The translations under genes were made by a program, and so were the position numbers. From assembly GCA_963757815.1 (NCBI GenBank), contig CAVWSN010000027.1:1-64000 (forward strand): a stretch of 64,000 bases of DNA. The letters run 5' to 3'. Below are positions 26,767 to 35,343 of this stretch, in pieces (within the stretch, counting starts at the first letter, position 1; each line of letters begins with the position of its first letter). The notes under the pieces were generated by a model. The model made no database searches, was not told where the DNA came from, and was given only the letters and a program-made list of their open reading frames with translations. This DNA is from JACVRW01 sp963757815 (GTDB lineage: Bacteria > Actinomycetota > Thermoleophilia > Solirubrobacterales > Thermoleophilaceae).

Positions 26767-27660
26767 ATGGCTCCTACCGGCACCCTCTACTGCCTCGCCT
26801 CCGCCGCCGCCTTCGGCGCGATGGGGGTCTTCGGGAAGCTCGCCTACGACGAGGGCGCGAGCGTGGGAACGCTGCTGGCCACGCGGTTCGTTCTCGCCGC
26901 CGCGCTCTTCTGGCTGCTCATGATCTGCGCGGGCGGCGCTCGCGAGCTGATGACGATCTCGCGGCGGGACGTCGGCATCGCCCTCGCGCTCGGCGCGGTC
27001 GGGTACGGCGCTCAGGCCGGTGGCTACTTCGCCGCGCTCGAGCGCCTCGACGCGTCGCTGCTCTCGCTGCTCGTCTACACCTTCCCCGTGATTGTCACGG
27101 TCACCGCCATCGCAATCGGGCGCGAGCGGGGGAGTCGCCGCACGGCCATCGCCCTGGCACTCGCCTCGACCGGCCTCGTACTCGTCCTGGCGGGAGCCGC
27201 GGGGGCGCTCGACCCGGTCGGGGCCCTGCTCGGGCTGGGGGCGGCGGTCGTCTACAGCGTCTACATCCTGAGCTCGGAGGGCGTGGCGGCGCGGCTCGCG
27301 CCGCGCACCCTGAGCACGCTGGTATGCACCGGCGCAGCGACGACCCTGACACTCGCAGGCTTCGCCGGCGGCGATCTGGACCCGGGAAGCGTGAGCGCCG
27401 CCGGCCTTGTCTGGCTGAGCGGCCTGGCCGTGGTGTCGACGGTCGGGGCAATCGCCCTGTTCTTCGCGGGGCTGCGGCGCGTCGGCCCGACCGCCACATC
27501 GATTCTGTCGACGCTCGAGCCGGTGGTGACGGTCGGGCTTGCTTTCGTCGTGTTCGGCGAAGCGCTCGGTCCCGCGCAGCTCGCCGGCGGAGCTCTGGTC
27601 CTATTGGCGGTGCTCGCGGTGCGGGCACCGGTACCTCGATTCCTGAAGGAGGCAACGTGA
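26767..27660 (+). CDS. EamA/DMT-family membrane transporter
   Basis: 297 residues with ten predicted membrane segments in two EamA repeats: FGAMGVFGKLAYDEGASVG in the first, LLGLGAAVVYSVYILSSE in the second, and the conserved LEPVVTVGLAFVVFGE near the end. It is a drug/metabolite exporter or amino-acid effluxer. The stop overlaps the next gene's GTG (GTGA), so they are co-transcribed. Likely controlled by the divergent LysR protein. Confidence 0.9.
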   Translation: MAPTGTLYCLASAAAFGAMGVFGKLAYDEGASVGTLLATRFVLAAALFWLLMICAGGARELMTISRRDVGIALALGAVGYGAQAGGYFAALERLDASLLSLLVYTFPVIVTVTAIAIGRERGSRRTAIALALASTGLVLVLAGAAGALDPVGALLGLGAAVVYSVYILSSEGVAARLAPRTLSTLVCTGAATTLTLAGFAGGDLDPGSVSAAGLVWLSGLAVVSTVGAIALFFAGLRRVGPTATSILSTLEPVVTVGLAFVVFGEALGPAQLAGGALVLLAVLAVRAPVPRFLKEAT

Positions 27661-28592
27661 ACAGTTCGGCGGACATGGTGGGATCGCTCGACGGCAAGGT
27701 CGCCTTGGTCGCGGGCGCCACACGCGGCGCCGGGCGCGGCATCGCGGTGGCGCTCGGGGAGGCCGGGGCGACCGTGTACTGCACCGGGCGGAGCACCCGT
27801 GAGCGGCGCTCGGAATACGACCGGCCGGAGACGATCGAGGAGACCGCCGAGCTCGTGACCGCCGCCGGTGGCACGGGGATCGCCGTCGCCGTCGACCATC
27901 TCGAGCCGGGCGAGGTCGAGGCGCTCGTTAAGCGCATCGACTCCGAGAGCGGGCGACTCGACGTGCTCGTCAACGATATCTGGGGCGGCGAGAAGCTCTT
28001 CGAGTGGGACAAGCCGGTGTGGGAGCACGACCTCGAGAAAGGGCTGCGGATCCTGCGCCTGGCGATCGACACGCACCTGATCACGAGTCACTTCGCGCTG
28101 CCGCTGCTGATCCGCGAGCCCGGCGGGCTGGTGGTCGAGATGACCGACGGCACGCGCGAGTACAACGACCGGAACTACCGGATCAACGCGTTCTACGACC
28201 TCGCCAAGACGGGGACAATCAGGCTCGCCTTCGCGCAGAGCCACGACCTCGCCCCGCACGGATGCACCGCCGTGGCGCTGACCCCAGGCTGGTTGCGCTC
28301 GGAGATGATGCTCGAGAACTTCCGGGTTACCGAGGCGAACTGGCGCGACGCGGCGGCCTTCCAGCCCCACTTCGCCGCGATCTCCGAGAGCCCGCGCTTC
28401 GTGGGCCGCGCCGTGGCCGCGCTCGCAGCCGACCCGGATCTCCAGCGCCGCAACGGCGGCTCGTTCTCATCAGGCGAGCTGGCGCGCGAGTACGGCTTCA
28501 CCGACCTCGACGGCTCCCAGCCGGACTGCTGGCGCTACATGGTCGAGGTCCAGGATCCGGGCCGGCCGGCGGACCCGACCGGGTACCGCTAG
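27657..28592 (+). CDS. Short-chain dehydrogenase, DHRS1-like
   Basis: 311 residues from GTG 27657. NADP motif VAGATRGAGRGIAVALG near residue 18, NDIWGG in place of the usual NNAG, and catalytic Tyr-Lys in NAFYDLAKTGTI near 180. The IWGG block and the C-terminal SSGELAREYGFTDLDG are typical of the DHRS1 branch found widely in actinobacteria. Coupled to the EamA gene. Substrate not known. Confidence 0.88.
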   Translation: MNSSADMVGSLDGKVALVAGATRGAGRGIAVALGEAGATVYCTGRSTRERRSEYDRPETIEETAELVTAAGGTGIAVAVDHLEPGEVEALVKRIDSESGRLDVLVNDIWGGEKLFEWDKPVWEHDLEKGLRILRLAIDTHLITSHFALPLLIREPGGLVVEMTDGTREYNDRNYRINAFYDLAKTGTIRLAFAQSHDLAPHGCTAVALTPGWLRSEMMLENFRVTEANWRDAAAFQPHFAAISESPRFVGRAVAALAADPDLQRRNGGSFSSGELAREYGFTDLDGSQPDCWRYMVEVQDPGRPADPTGYR

Positions 28593-28594
28593 CG

Positions 28595-29494
28595 ATGCCG
28601 CCCGCGGACTCAGGGATCGATGGCTTCGAATACACGAGTGTGGTGGCCGGGCCGACGACCTACCGGCCGGGGGTGGCCGGCCGCGGACCGGCCGTGTTGC
28701 TCTTGCACGGCTTCCCGCAGACGCACTACTGCTGGAATCGGGTGGCCCCGCCGCTGACCGGACGGCACACGGTCGTGGTCTGTGACCTGAAGGGTTACGG
28801 CGAGAGCCGGTCCGCGCCCGGTGGGCCCTTGGGCGAGGGCTACAGCAAGCGCGAGATGGCCGCGGAGCTGGTCGAGCTGATGGCGCGGCTCGGATTCGAG
28901 CGCTTCTCGGTCGTCGGCCATGATCGCGGCGCGCGGGTCGCCTACCGACTCGCGCTCGACCATCCCGGGACCATCGAGCGACTCTGCGTCCTCAACGTCG
29001 TGCCGACCTTGGATCAGTTCGAGCGCATGGCGGCAGAGGCCGCGCTCGACTATTACCCGTGGTTCTTCCTCGCCCAGCCGCCACCGTTCGCGGAGCGCCT
29101 CATCGGCGCCAGCGCGGAGTACTTCCTCCGCCATACGCTGGATTCCTGGAGCGCGACGGCCGGCGCCATCACGCCGGAGGCCACCGAGCGCTACCTGCGC
29201 GCCTTCACGCCCGAGTCCATCTCGCGCATGTGCGCCGACTATCGGGCCGCGTTCCACATCGACAGGCCCATGGACGCCGACGATCGCCGGCGCGGACGAA
29301 AGATCCGCTGTCCGCTGCTGGTGCACTGGGGGGCTGAGGAGGGCTCCCTGTCCGACGGCCCGCTGCCCGTCTGGCGGCAGTGGGCGGATGCCGTCGAGGG
29401 AGGCCCGCTGGCGTCCGGCCACTTCATTCCGGAGGAGGCGGCAGAGGCGCTTGCGGCTTCGCTGCAGAGCTTCTTGCCGGCGCCTCGGCGGTAG
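28595..29494 (+). CDS. Haloacetate-dehalogenase-like alpha/beta hydrolase
   Basis: 299 residues. Oxyanion loop LLLHGFPQTHYCWNRV, Asp nucleophile in VVGHDRGARVAYRLALDHP, second acid near NVVPTLDQ and His in SGHFIPEE. HDRGxR with the LAQPPPFAERLIG block is the fluoroacetate/haloacetate dehalogenase subgroup. The His-Trp pair that helps bind halide reads Pro-Trp (YYPWFFLAQP), so dehalogenation is uncertain and an epoxide hydrolase or esterase activity is possible. Starts three bases after the SDR stop. Confidence 0.82.
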   Translation: MPPADSGIDGFEYTSVVAGPTTYRPGVAGRGPAVLLLHGFPQTHYCWNRVAPPLTGRHTVVVCDLKGYGESRSAPGGPLGEGYSKREMAAELVELMARLGFERFSVVGHDRGARVAYRLALDHPGTIERLCVLNVVPTLDQFERMAAEAALDYYPWFFLAQPPPFAERLIGASAEYFLRHTLDSWSATAGAITPEATERYLRAFTPESISRMCADYRAAFHIDRPMDADDRRRGRKIRCPLLVHWGAEEGSLSDGPLPVWRQWADAVEGGPLASGHFIPEEAAEALAASLQSFLPAPRR

Positions 29495-29533
29495 CATCGT
29501 CTGGGCTGAGCGACACGAGGGGGAGACTGGCCC

Positions 29534-30301
29534 ATGGCGCAGATCGACGAGATCGTCGATGGGATCTACAGGATCTCGACGACGTTCGACCTGGACGGCC
29601 TCGACTTCCAGTTCAACCAGTTCCTGATCGATGACGAGCGCCCGGCGCTCGTCCACACCGGGATGTACGCGATGTACGACGACGTCCGCGGCGCCGTCGC
29701 CCAGGTGCTCGACCCCCGCCGGCTTGGGTACGTGATCCTGCTGCACTTCGAGTCCGACGAGTGCGGAGGGATGGACCGCTTTCTCGAGGGCGCTCCCGAC
29801 TCGGCCCTGGCGTGCAGCGCGGCGAGCGTGCAACTGAACTTGAGCGGCTGGAACTACCGCGGCCGCGTCGAGGGCCACCAAGACGGCGAGGTGATCGACC
29901 TCGGTAAGCACAAGCTGCGCTTCCTCGAGACACCACACGTCCACCACTGGGACTCGATGATGCTCTTCGACGAGACGACGAAGAGCGTGTTCCCCTCGGA
30001 CCTTTTTATCCAGCCGGGAGACCAGCCGCCGGTCGTAACGGAGAGCCTCGGCAGCGCGATGTGCGGCTTCTACCGGGAGATCGGAATCTTCGCCCACGAG
30101 GACCCCGTCCGCCATCTGGTGGATCGCATCGAGCGGCTCGACCCGAACTGGATACACGGCATGCACGGCGGCAGCCTTGGGCGCGAGACGATTCCGTCGT
30201 TCGTGCGCGCGCTGCGCGAGGAACCGTTCGCGTACCAGGGGAAAGTGCTCGGACGTGAGCTCCCCTCCGAAACCGGAGCGGAGCACCCGTCCACCGGCTG
30301 A
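29534..30301 (+). CDS. FprA-type metallo-beta-lactamase-fold protein without flavodoxin domain
   Basis: 255 residues. The ligand motif LLHFESDECGGMD gives His-x-Glu-x-Asp, the diiron signature of flavodiiron (FprA/ODP) proteins rather than the zinc HxHxDH. Additional ligands are expected in ETPHVHHWDSMMLF, FPSDLF and WIHGMHGGS. Full flavodiiron proteins carry a C-terminal flavodoxin domain; it is absent. Such stand-alone forms may reduce O2 or NO with separate flavoproteins or act as hydrolases. It follows the hydrolase by 39 bp. Confidence 0.82.
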   Translation: MAQIDEIVDGIYRISTTFDLDGLDFQFNQFLIDDERPALVHTGMYAMYDDVRGAVAQVLDPRRLGYVILLHFESDECGGMDRFLEGAPDSALACSAASVQLNLSGWNYRGRVEGHQDGEVIDLGKHKLRFLETPHVHHWDSMMLFDETTKSVFPSDLFIQPGDQPPVVTESLGSAMCGFYREIGIFAHEDPVRHLVDRIERLDPNWIHGMHGGSLGRETIPSFVRALREEPFAYQGKVLGRELPSETGAEHPSTG

Positions 30302-30315
30302 CGAGGCGCAGGGTC

Positions 30316-30648
30316 TTACTTCGGCGGCAGAGTCTTCACGAAGGTGACACTGCGCTTGACCCACGAGGCGAGCTCGCGCTTGGTCTTCAAGCCCTCGGGC
30401 GCGACGGTGAGCCAGCCGTCCATCTTGCGCCCGCCCATCTCCATCAATGCCACGTGCGGACGCGCGAGGCATGCCTCGGTGTCGGCCGGGTCGATGCGGG
30501 CGAGCAGCCCGCCGTTGCGCGAGGCCGCCACGGACATGTGGCCGTGGAGGAGGAAGGCGAGGCCGCCGAACATCTTCTTCTCGGTGATCGCGGCCTCGTC
30601 CGCGAGCAGTTCACGGAGGCGGTTTGCGAGATCCTCGTCGTAGGCCAT
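30316..30648 (-). CDS. TfoX N-terminal domain protein
   Basis: 110 residues starting MAYDEDLANRLRELL. The block ITEKKMFGGLAFLLHGHM and the C-terminal LASWVKRSVTFVKTLPP are the TfoX_N signature. The domain is linked to competence regulation in proteobacteria, but in actinobacteria single-domain copies have no proven role. ATG at 30648 is the conserved family start. Convergent with the preceding gene and divergent from the following hydrolase. Confidence 0.88.
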   Translation of the reverse strand: MAYDEDLANRLRELLADEAAITEKKMFGGLAFLLHGHMSVAASRNGGLLARIDPADTEACLARPHVALMEMGGRKMDGWLTVAPEGLKTKRELASWVKRSVTFVKTLPPK

Positions 30649-30684
30649 GTGCGCCGACCGAGCGTACCCACACCATCGAGAGGA

Positions 30685-31626
30685 ATGCACCTGACGATGA
30701 ACGAGAGGCCGATCAACTCCGGCGGCGCGACGATCTGCACCCAGGCGTTCGGGAGTCCGGGCGATCCCGCGGTGCTGCTGATCATGGGCCTGATGGCGTC
30801 GATGCTGTGGTGGCCGGAGGCGTTCTGCGAGCGGCTCGTGCGGGCGGGGCGGTTCGTCATCCGCTACGACAACCGCGACACCGGGAGGTCAACGAGCTAC
30901 GAGCCGGGCCACCCCGGCTACAGCGTCGACGACATGGCGCGCGATGCGGTCGCCGTGCTCGACGGCTACGGCATCGAGCGCGCGCACGTCGTCGGCATGT
31001 CGGGCGGCGGGATGATCGGGCAGCTCGTCGCGCTCGACTACCCCGAGCGTGTGGCCAGCCTGACCGCGATCAGCACGACGCCGATAGGGGACGTGGGCCG
31101 CGAGCTCCCCGACTCGGACCCGGCCTACCTCGAGTACTCCGCGCGGTTCGAGGACCTCGACTGGTCCGACGGTCTGAGGCGCTCGAGGAGATGTTCGTCC
31201 GCGACGCCGAGGCGATCTCGGGCTCGCGACACCCGTTCGACGAAGCGGCGACGCGCGCGTTCGTCAAAACCGATCTCGCGCGCACCGCCAACCCGCAGAG
31301 CCTCGTGAACCACACGCTCGCCGGCGGCGGCGCCGAACGGGAACGCGCGGCACGCGACATCGCCGCCCCGCTGCTCGTCGTCCACGGAAGCGCCGACCCG
31401 CTCTTCCCCCTCCCCCACGGCACCGCGCTCGCCGAGGCCGTGCCGGGGGCGACGCTCGTCACGGTGGACGGCGGCGGACACGAGTTGCACGAGCGCGACT
31501 GGGACCAGATCCTCGACGCCATCGTGTCGCATACGCAGGACTTCGCCGAGCTGACCGGCCACGCGGCCGGCGTCTTGGCCAGGCATGATGCCCCGGCTCA
31601 TCCCGACGACGAAAGTGATGGCTGGA
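30685..31626 (+). CDS. Alpha/beta hydrolase, RdmC-like (one frameshift, stop unresolved)
   Basis: About 285 residues. Oxyanion LLIMGLMASMLWW, the RYDNRDTGRS block typical of the aclacinomycin methylesterase group, nucleophile Ser in HVVGMSGGGMIGQL, Asp in LLVVHGSADPLFPL and His in DGGGHELHE. A one-base shift near 31175 joins DWSD to ALEEMFVRDAEAISG. After IVSHTQ the frame has no stop before the DapB start at 31629, so either another small error hides the stop or the two are fused; I expect the end near 31550. Confidence 0.75.
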
Positions 31627-31628
31627 AC

Positions 31629-32442
31629 ATGGGGCAGACCCAGGAGTTGTCGGTGTGCATCGCGGGAGCGACCGGCTGGGCCGGACGGGCTCTCGCCCGT
31701 GGCGTGCTGGACGCCGCCCGATCTCGGGCTTCGGTCGGCCGTCAGCCGATCGGCGGCCGGGCAGGATCTCGGCGAGGCGCTCGGTGGCGACCCGCTGGGC
31801 GTCCCGGTGCACGCGAACGTCCGCGACGCGCTCGAGGGCATCGACGTCCTCATCGACTACACGTCGGCGACGGCGGTCAAGGCAAATGCGCTGACCGCGA
31901 TCGACGCCGGCGTGGCCGTGGTGATCGGCACGTCGGGGTTGACGGCCGCGGACTTCGGCGAGATCGACTCGGCTGCTCGCGAGCGTTCGGTCGGGATCGT
32001 GGCGTCAGGGAACTTCTCTCTCACCGCCGCGATGTGCCAGGCCGCGGCACTCCTGGCGGCGCGCCACCTGCCGCAGTGGGAGGTGATCGATTACGCGAGC
32101 GCAGCCAAGCCCGACGTACCGTCGGGCACCGCCCGCGAACTCGCCGAGCGTCTCGGCGAGGTCCGCCGCCCAGAGCTCGGCTACCCGATCGAGGACCTGC
32201 ACGGTCCCCAGGAGGCACGCGGCGCCGGCGTCGGCGGCGCCCAGGTCCACTCCGTTCGCCTACCGAGCTTCGTCGTGTCGACAGAGGTGGTCTTCGGCCT
32301 GCCCGACGAGCGCCTGACGATCCGCCACGACGCGGGCGGAACCCCCGAGCCGTACGTCGAGGGCACGCTGATCGCCGTGCGCAAGGCGCCCGGGCTGGTC
32401 GGTCTCACGCGTGGGCTCGACACGCTGCTGCTGGCCGCGTAG
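31629..32442 (+). CDS. dapB: 4-hydroxy-tetrahydrodipicolinate reductase-like protein (DapB), one frameshift
   Basis: About 270 residues, the DapB length. NAD(P) loop CIAGATGWAGRALARGV, then VLIDYTSATAVKANA and GTSGLTAADF, and the C-terminal AAKPDVPSGTARELAERLG matching the KxDxPSGTA substrate motif. The usual His-His pair before it (ELHHxxK) reads VIDYASAAK, so this is a DapB-like subgroup. The C-terminal GLDTLLLA matches DapB ends. One extra base near 31712 breaks it. It would reduce the lysine-pathway intermediate; a paralogue with another substrate is possible. Confidence 0.78.
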
Positions 32443-32797
32443 GGGTGCCAGATGAGATGCCCAGAAACTCATCGTCCAGCGGTATCGAGGGCGCGATCGA
32501 GAACGAGATGATCCTCGCTGCCTACAGATGATGTCAGTTGGCGTCCTCTCTTCAACGCAGCGGACGCAGCGCGTTCGAGGGCGCGATCGAACGACGTCTC
32601 CCGTTACTCAAAGCACCCGGCGAGAGCACGGCGCGCGGTTTGACGCTGATCGTCTGCCCAATTCCGCCACTCCCCATTTCGATGACGCCGTTGACCCGCG
32701 CATGGCGGCGATGTACGGTCGGAGTAGACCAGTCCGATAGCCGGGGTAGGTGGTTGATAGGCGAGCCCGCGCAGCACGACGAACGACCCAGACAGCG
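32443..32797. other. 355 bp non-coding stretch with a short repeat and a tRNA-Leu-like segment
   Basis: No convincing gene. A 16 bp direct repeat TCGAGGGCGCGATCGA occurs at 32485-32500 and 32575-32590. On the minus strand, 32675-32651 resembles the 5' end of a leucine tRNA (GTGGCGGAATT, then GGGCAGACG) but no matching acceptor or T arm follows. It also contains the upstream region of the secreted repeat protein. Confidence 0.35.
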
Positions 32798-34220
32798 ATG
32801 TGTTGGGTGCGTTTGGCGATCGTGCTCGCCGGGGCGTGGCTGGTGCTGCTGTCCGGACCGGCTAGCGCCGAGGCGGTCCCGAGCGTGGATTACAAGTGCA
32901 CGCCGGCACCGGCGGACTGCTCGGGATGGTTCCGGTCGAACGTAGCGATCGAATGGACGGTGCTCCCGTCGAGTGCCGCACGAACCGGCTGCCAAACCAG
33001 ACGTATAACCGCCGACACCCCGGGGACGGCCGAGTTCTGCAGCGCCGACCGACGGCACCGCGACGGTCACGGTGGAGACGCAGCATCAAGCTGGACAAGA
33101 CGCCCCGGTCGTCACCGGCGGCCAACCATCTCGCGGCGCGGACGTCAACGGCTGGTACAACCGGGCGGTCGGGATCTCCTTCAGCGGCAGCGATCAGACC
33201 TCCGGGATCGACTTCTGCACCTCGACCACCTATGGCGGTCCGGACAGCGCTTCGGCGTCGGTCACCGGCAGGTGTCACGACAAGGCCGGCAATCAGAGCG
33301 GCCCGCTCGGGTACGGGCTGAGGTACGACCAGACCGCTCCGGTCCTGAGCGGCGCCACCCCGGAGCGGGCGCCCAACGCCGGCGGCTGGTTCAACCGGCC
33401 GGTCCGCTTCGATATCCAGGCGGGCGACGCCACCTCCGGCATCGCCGACTGCCCCCCGGTCACCTACGGCGGCCCCGACTCCGCGGCCGCCTCGTTCACC
33501 GGCAGCTGCCGGGACCGAGCGGGTAACCCGGCCAGCCGCATCTTCTCGCTCAAGTACGACGCCACCGCGCCAGTACTGAGCGAGCTGAAGGCCACGGGCG
33601 GGAATCGAAGCGTTGGGCTCAGCTGGCGTGCGAGCGCGGACACCGAGTCGCTGGAGGTGATGCGCGCACCCGGTGTTGGTACCGACGCGCCCACCGCCGT
33701 CTTCCGCGGGCTCGCCGGGGGTTTCATGGACGGACGTGTCGAGAACGGTGTCCGCTACTCGTACGAGGTCCGGGCCTACGACGCCGCGGGCAACGCCGCC
33801 ATTCAGACCGCGGTCGGTGTGCCCGTGGCGACGGGATCGGACGCCGCCCCGCCCGGCCCTATCGCCAAGACGCCTCAGCGGGGCGCGGTCCGGGCCGGCC
33901 GGGCAAAGCTCCTCAGCCCGCGATCCGGGGCTCTCGTGCGCCCCGGACACCCCCCGCGGCTCGAGTGGATGCCCGTGCGCGGCGCGCGCTACTACAACCT
34001 GCAGCTCTGGCGAAACGGCCGCAAGGTCCTGAGCACCTGGCCGGCACGGCCGCGCTTCCAGCTGAAGAAACGATGGGAATTCGGCGGCCGCACCTGGCGC
34101 TTCGAACGGGGCCGGTACCGGTGGCTCGTCTGGCCCGGCTTCGGCCCGCGCTCCAAGGGTGACTACGGCCGGCGTATCGGCCCAAGCACGTTCAGGGTGG
34201 GGAATTCTCGGTCTGGTTGA
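32798..34220 (+). CDS. Secreted Ig-like repeat protein (frameshifts near N-terminus)
   Basis: About 470 residues when repaired. A signal peptide (LAIVLAGAWLVLLSGPASA) precedes a Cys-bearing first module, then two clear tandem repeats of about 80 residues, each opening GW(Y/F)NR, with SGI..C, YGGPDS, a central C-x-D-x-AGN and a TAPVLS end. A fibronectin-III-like module and a Trp/Arg-rich C-terminal domain (YYNLQLWRNGRKVLS, YRWLVWPGFGPRSKG) follow. Shifts lie near 33045 and 33100. The paired Cys in each repeat suggest disulfides and export. Probable cell-surface or adhesive role; no enzyme motif seen. Confidence 0.7.
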
Positions 34221-34250
34221 GCGAGACGGGGGAATTCCGGCCGTAGCCGA

Positions 34251-34270
34251 GCTTTCACCACGCTGAAAGC
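34251..34270 (+). terminator. Hairpin downstream of the Ig-like repeat gene
   Basis: GCTTTCA (34251-34257) pairs perfectly with TGAAAGC (34264-34270) over a six-base loop, 30 bases after the stop. Only a few T residues follow. Confidence 0.45.
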
Positions 34271-34325
34271 GGCTTGTTCCCGGCTTGCAAGGGAGCTGCA
34301 AGCGGGTGGGTGCAAGGTGGGCCCC

Positions 34326-35264
34326 ATGAGGAGCGAGGCTTCAGACCGGCCAGTCGGACTGCTCGACAGTGCCGACGCCGTCCCGACGCTTCCGGGCGCT
34401 TTTGCCGAGCTGGCAGAGCTCGAGCACCGCCTTGGCGACTGGCCGGCCGCTCACGCCTCCGCTCTCGAGTCGCTTCGTGCCGCCCAATCGGCCGGCCTCG
34501 GCGTCGAGGTCATGACGAGCCTCGCGCGGCTGGCCTCGATCGAAGCCGGTCTGGGTCGATCGAGCGACTGCCGCCGCCATGCCGCGCAGGCGATCGAGCT
34601 GAGCGGACATCACGGCTGCAAGGCGGTCGAGGCCCGGGCGGGCGAGGCGCTTGGCCTGCTCGAGCTCGGGCTCGGCCGGATCGACGCCGCGATCGAGCGC
34701 CTCGAGCAGGTCGCCCGGATCTGCGCCGAGCACCCGGACGCGCGGGCGGCGGCGACGAGTTGGACCCACGACCTCGCCGAGGCGTACCTGCGGCGTGGCG
34801 ATGAAGCTTGTGCGCGTCGTTCGGTGGCCAGGATCAGGGAGCTCGCAGGCCGGTCGAGGAGCTGCGCCCTCGCGGCGGCCCTGGAGCGCTCCCAAGCGAT
34901 GCTGGCCACCGACGACGCGTTCGAGGAGCTCTTCCAGCGCGCCCTGGCCTGGAACGCTCGCACGCAGCAGCCGTTCGACCAGGCACGCACACAGCTCTGC
35001 TTCGGCGAGCGGCTCCGACGCGCCGGGCGCCCGCGGGAAGCGCGGGCACACCTCAGCGCCGCCCTCGACACGTTTCGCGCGCTCGGCGCGCGCACGTGGG
35101 CCGCCCGGGCCCGCAGCGAGCTGGTCGCGGCGGACCACAACGCCGGCAAGGACTCCGAGATCGAGCCGTCCGAGCACGGCTCGTCTCGGTTGAAGCGCCA
35201 TAGGCGCCGGCGCTTCAGGGGCGCCGCGGTCGCCCTCACGGCCTTCGCCGGCCAAGCACGCTGA
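34326..35264 (+). CDS. TPR-region remnant of a large LuxR-family regulator
   Basis: 312 residues of Ala/Leu/Arg-rich helical repeats (LERLEQVARICAEHP, RAGRPREARAHLSAALDTF, RALGARTWAARARSELVAA). This matches the stretch just before the helix-turn-helix in large ATP-binding LuxR proteins, such as the intact one at 14.6 kb. Both the ATPase domain and the DNA-binding domain are absent; after ELVAADHNAGK the sequence turns basic and low-complexity (RLKRHRRRRF). It is either a remnant or a free TPR protein. ATG at 34326 follows no clear ribosome site. Confidence 0.55.
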   Translation: MRSEASDRPVGLLDSADAVPTLPGAFAELAELEHRLGDWPAAHASALESLRAAQSAGLGVEVMTSLARLASIEAGLGRSSDCRRHAAQAIELSGHHGCKAVEARAGEALGLLELGLGRIDAAIERLEQVARICAEHPDARAAATSWTHDLAEAYLRRGDEACARRSVARIRELAGRSRSCALAAALERSQAMLATDDAFEELFQRALAWNARTQQPFDQARTQLCFGERLRRAGRPREARAHLSAALDTFRALGARTWAARARSELVAADHNAGKDSEIEPSEHGSSRLKRHRRRRFRGAAVALTAFAGQAR

Positions 35265-35343
35265 AGCCGCGACACACCCGGCGCCCCCGCGCTCGAGGCC
35301 GTAGTGTGCCGCGAGTTCCCGGTCACACGTGGAAGGAGCAGCG

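Noticed and set aside
28610..30472. 620-residue minus-strand frame opposite the dehalogenase-like and metallo-beta-lactamase-fold genes
   Set aside because: No family motifs; the plus strand carries two intact coupled genes.
32590..32675. Intact tRNA-Leu gene
   Set aside because: The 5' resemblance is good, but anticodon stem, T arm and acceptor 3' strand do not pair.
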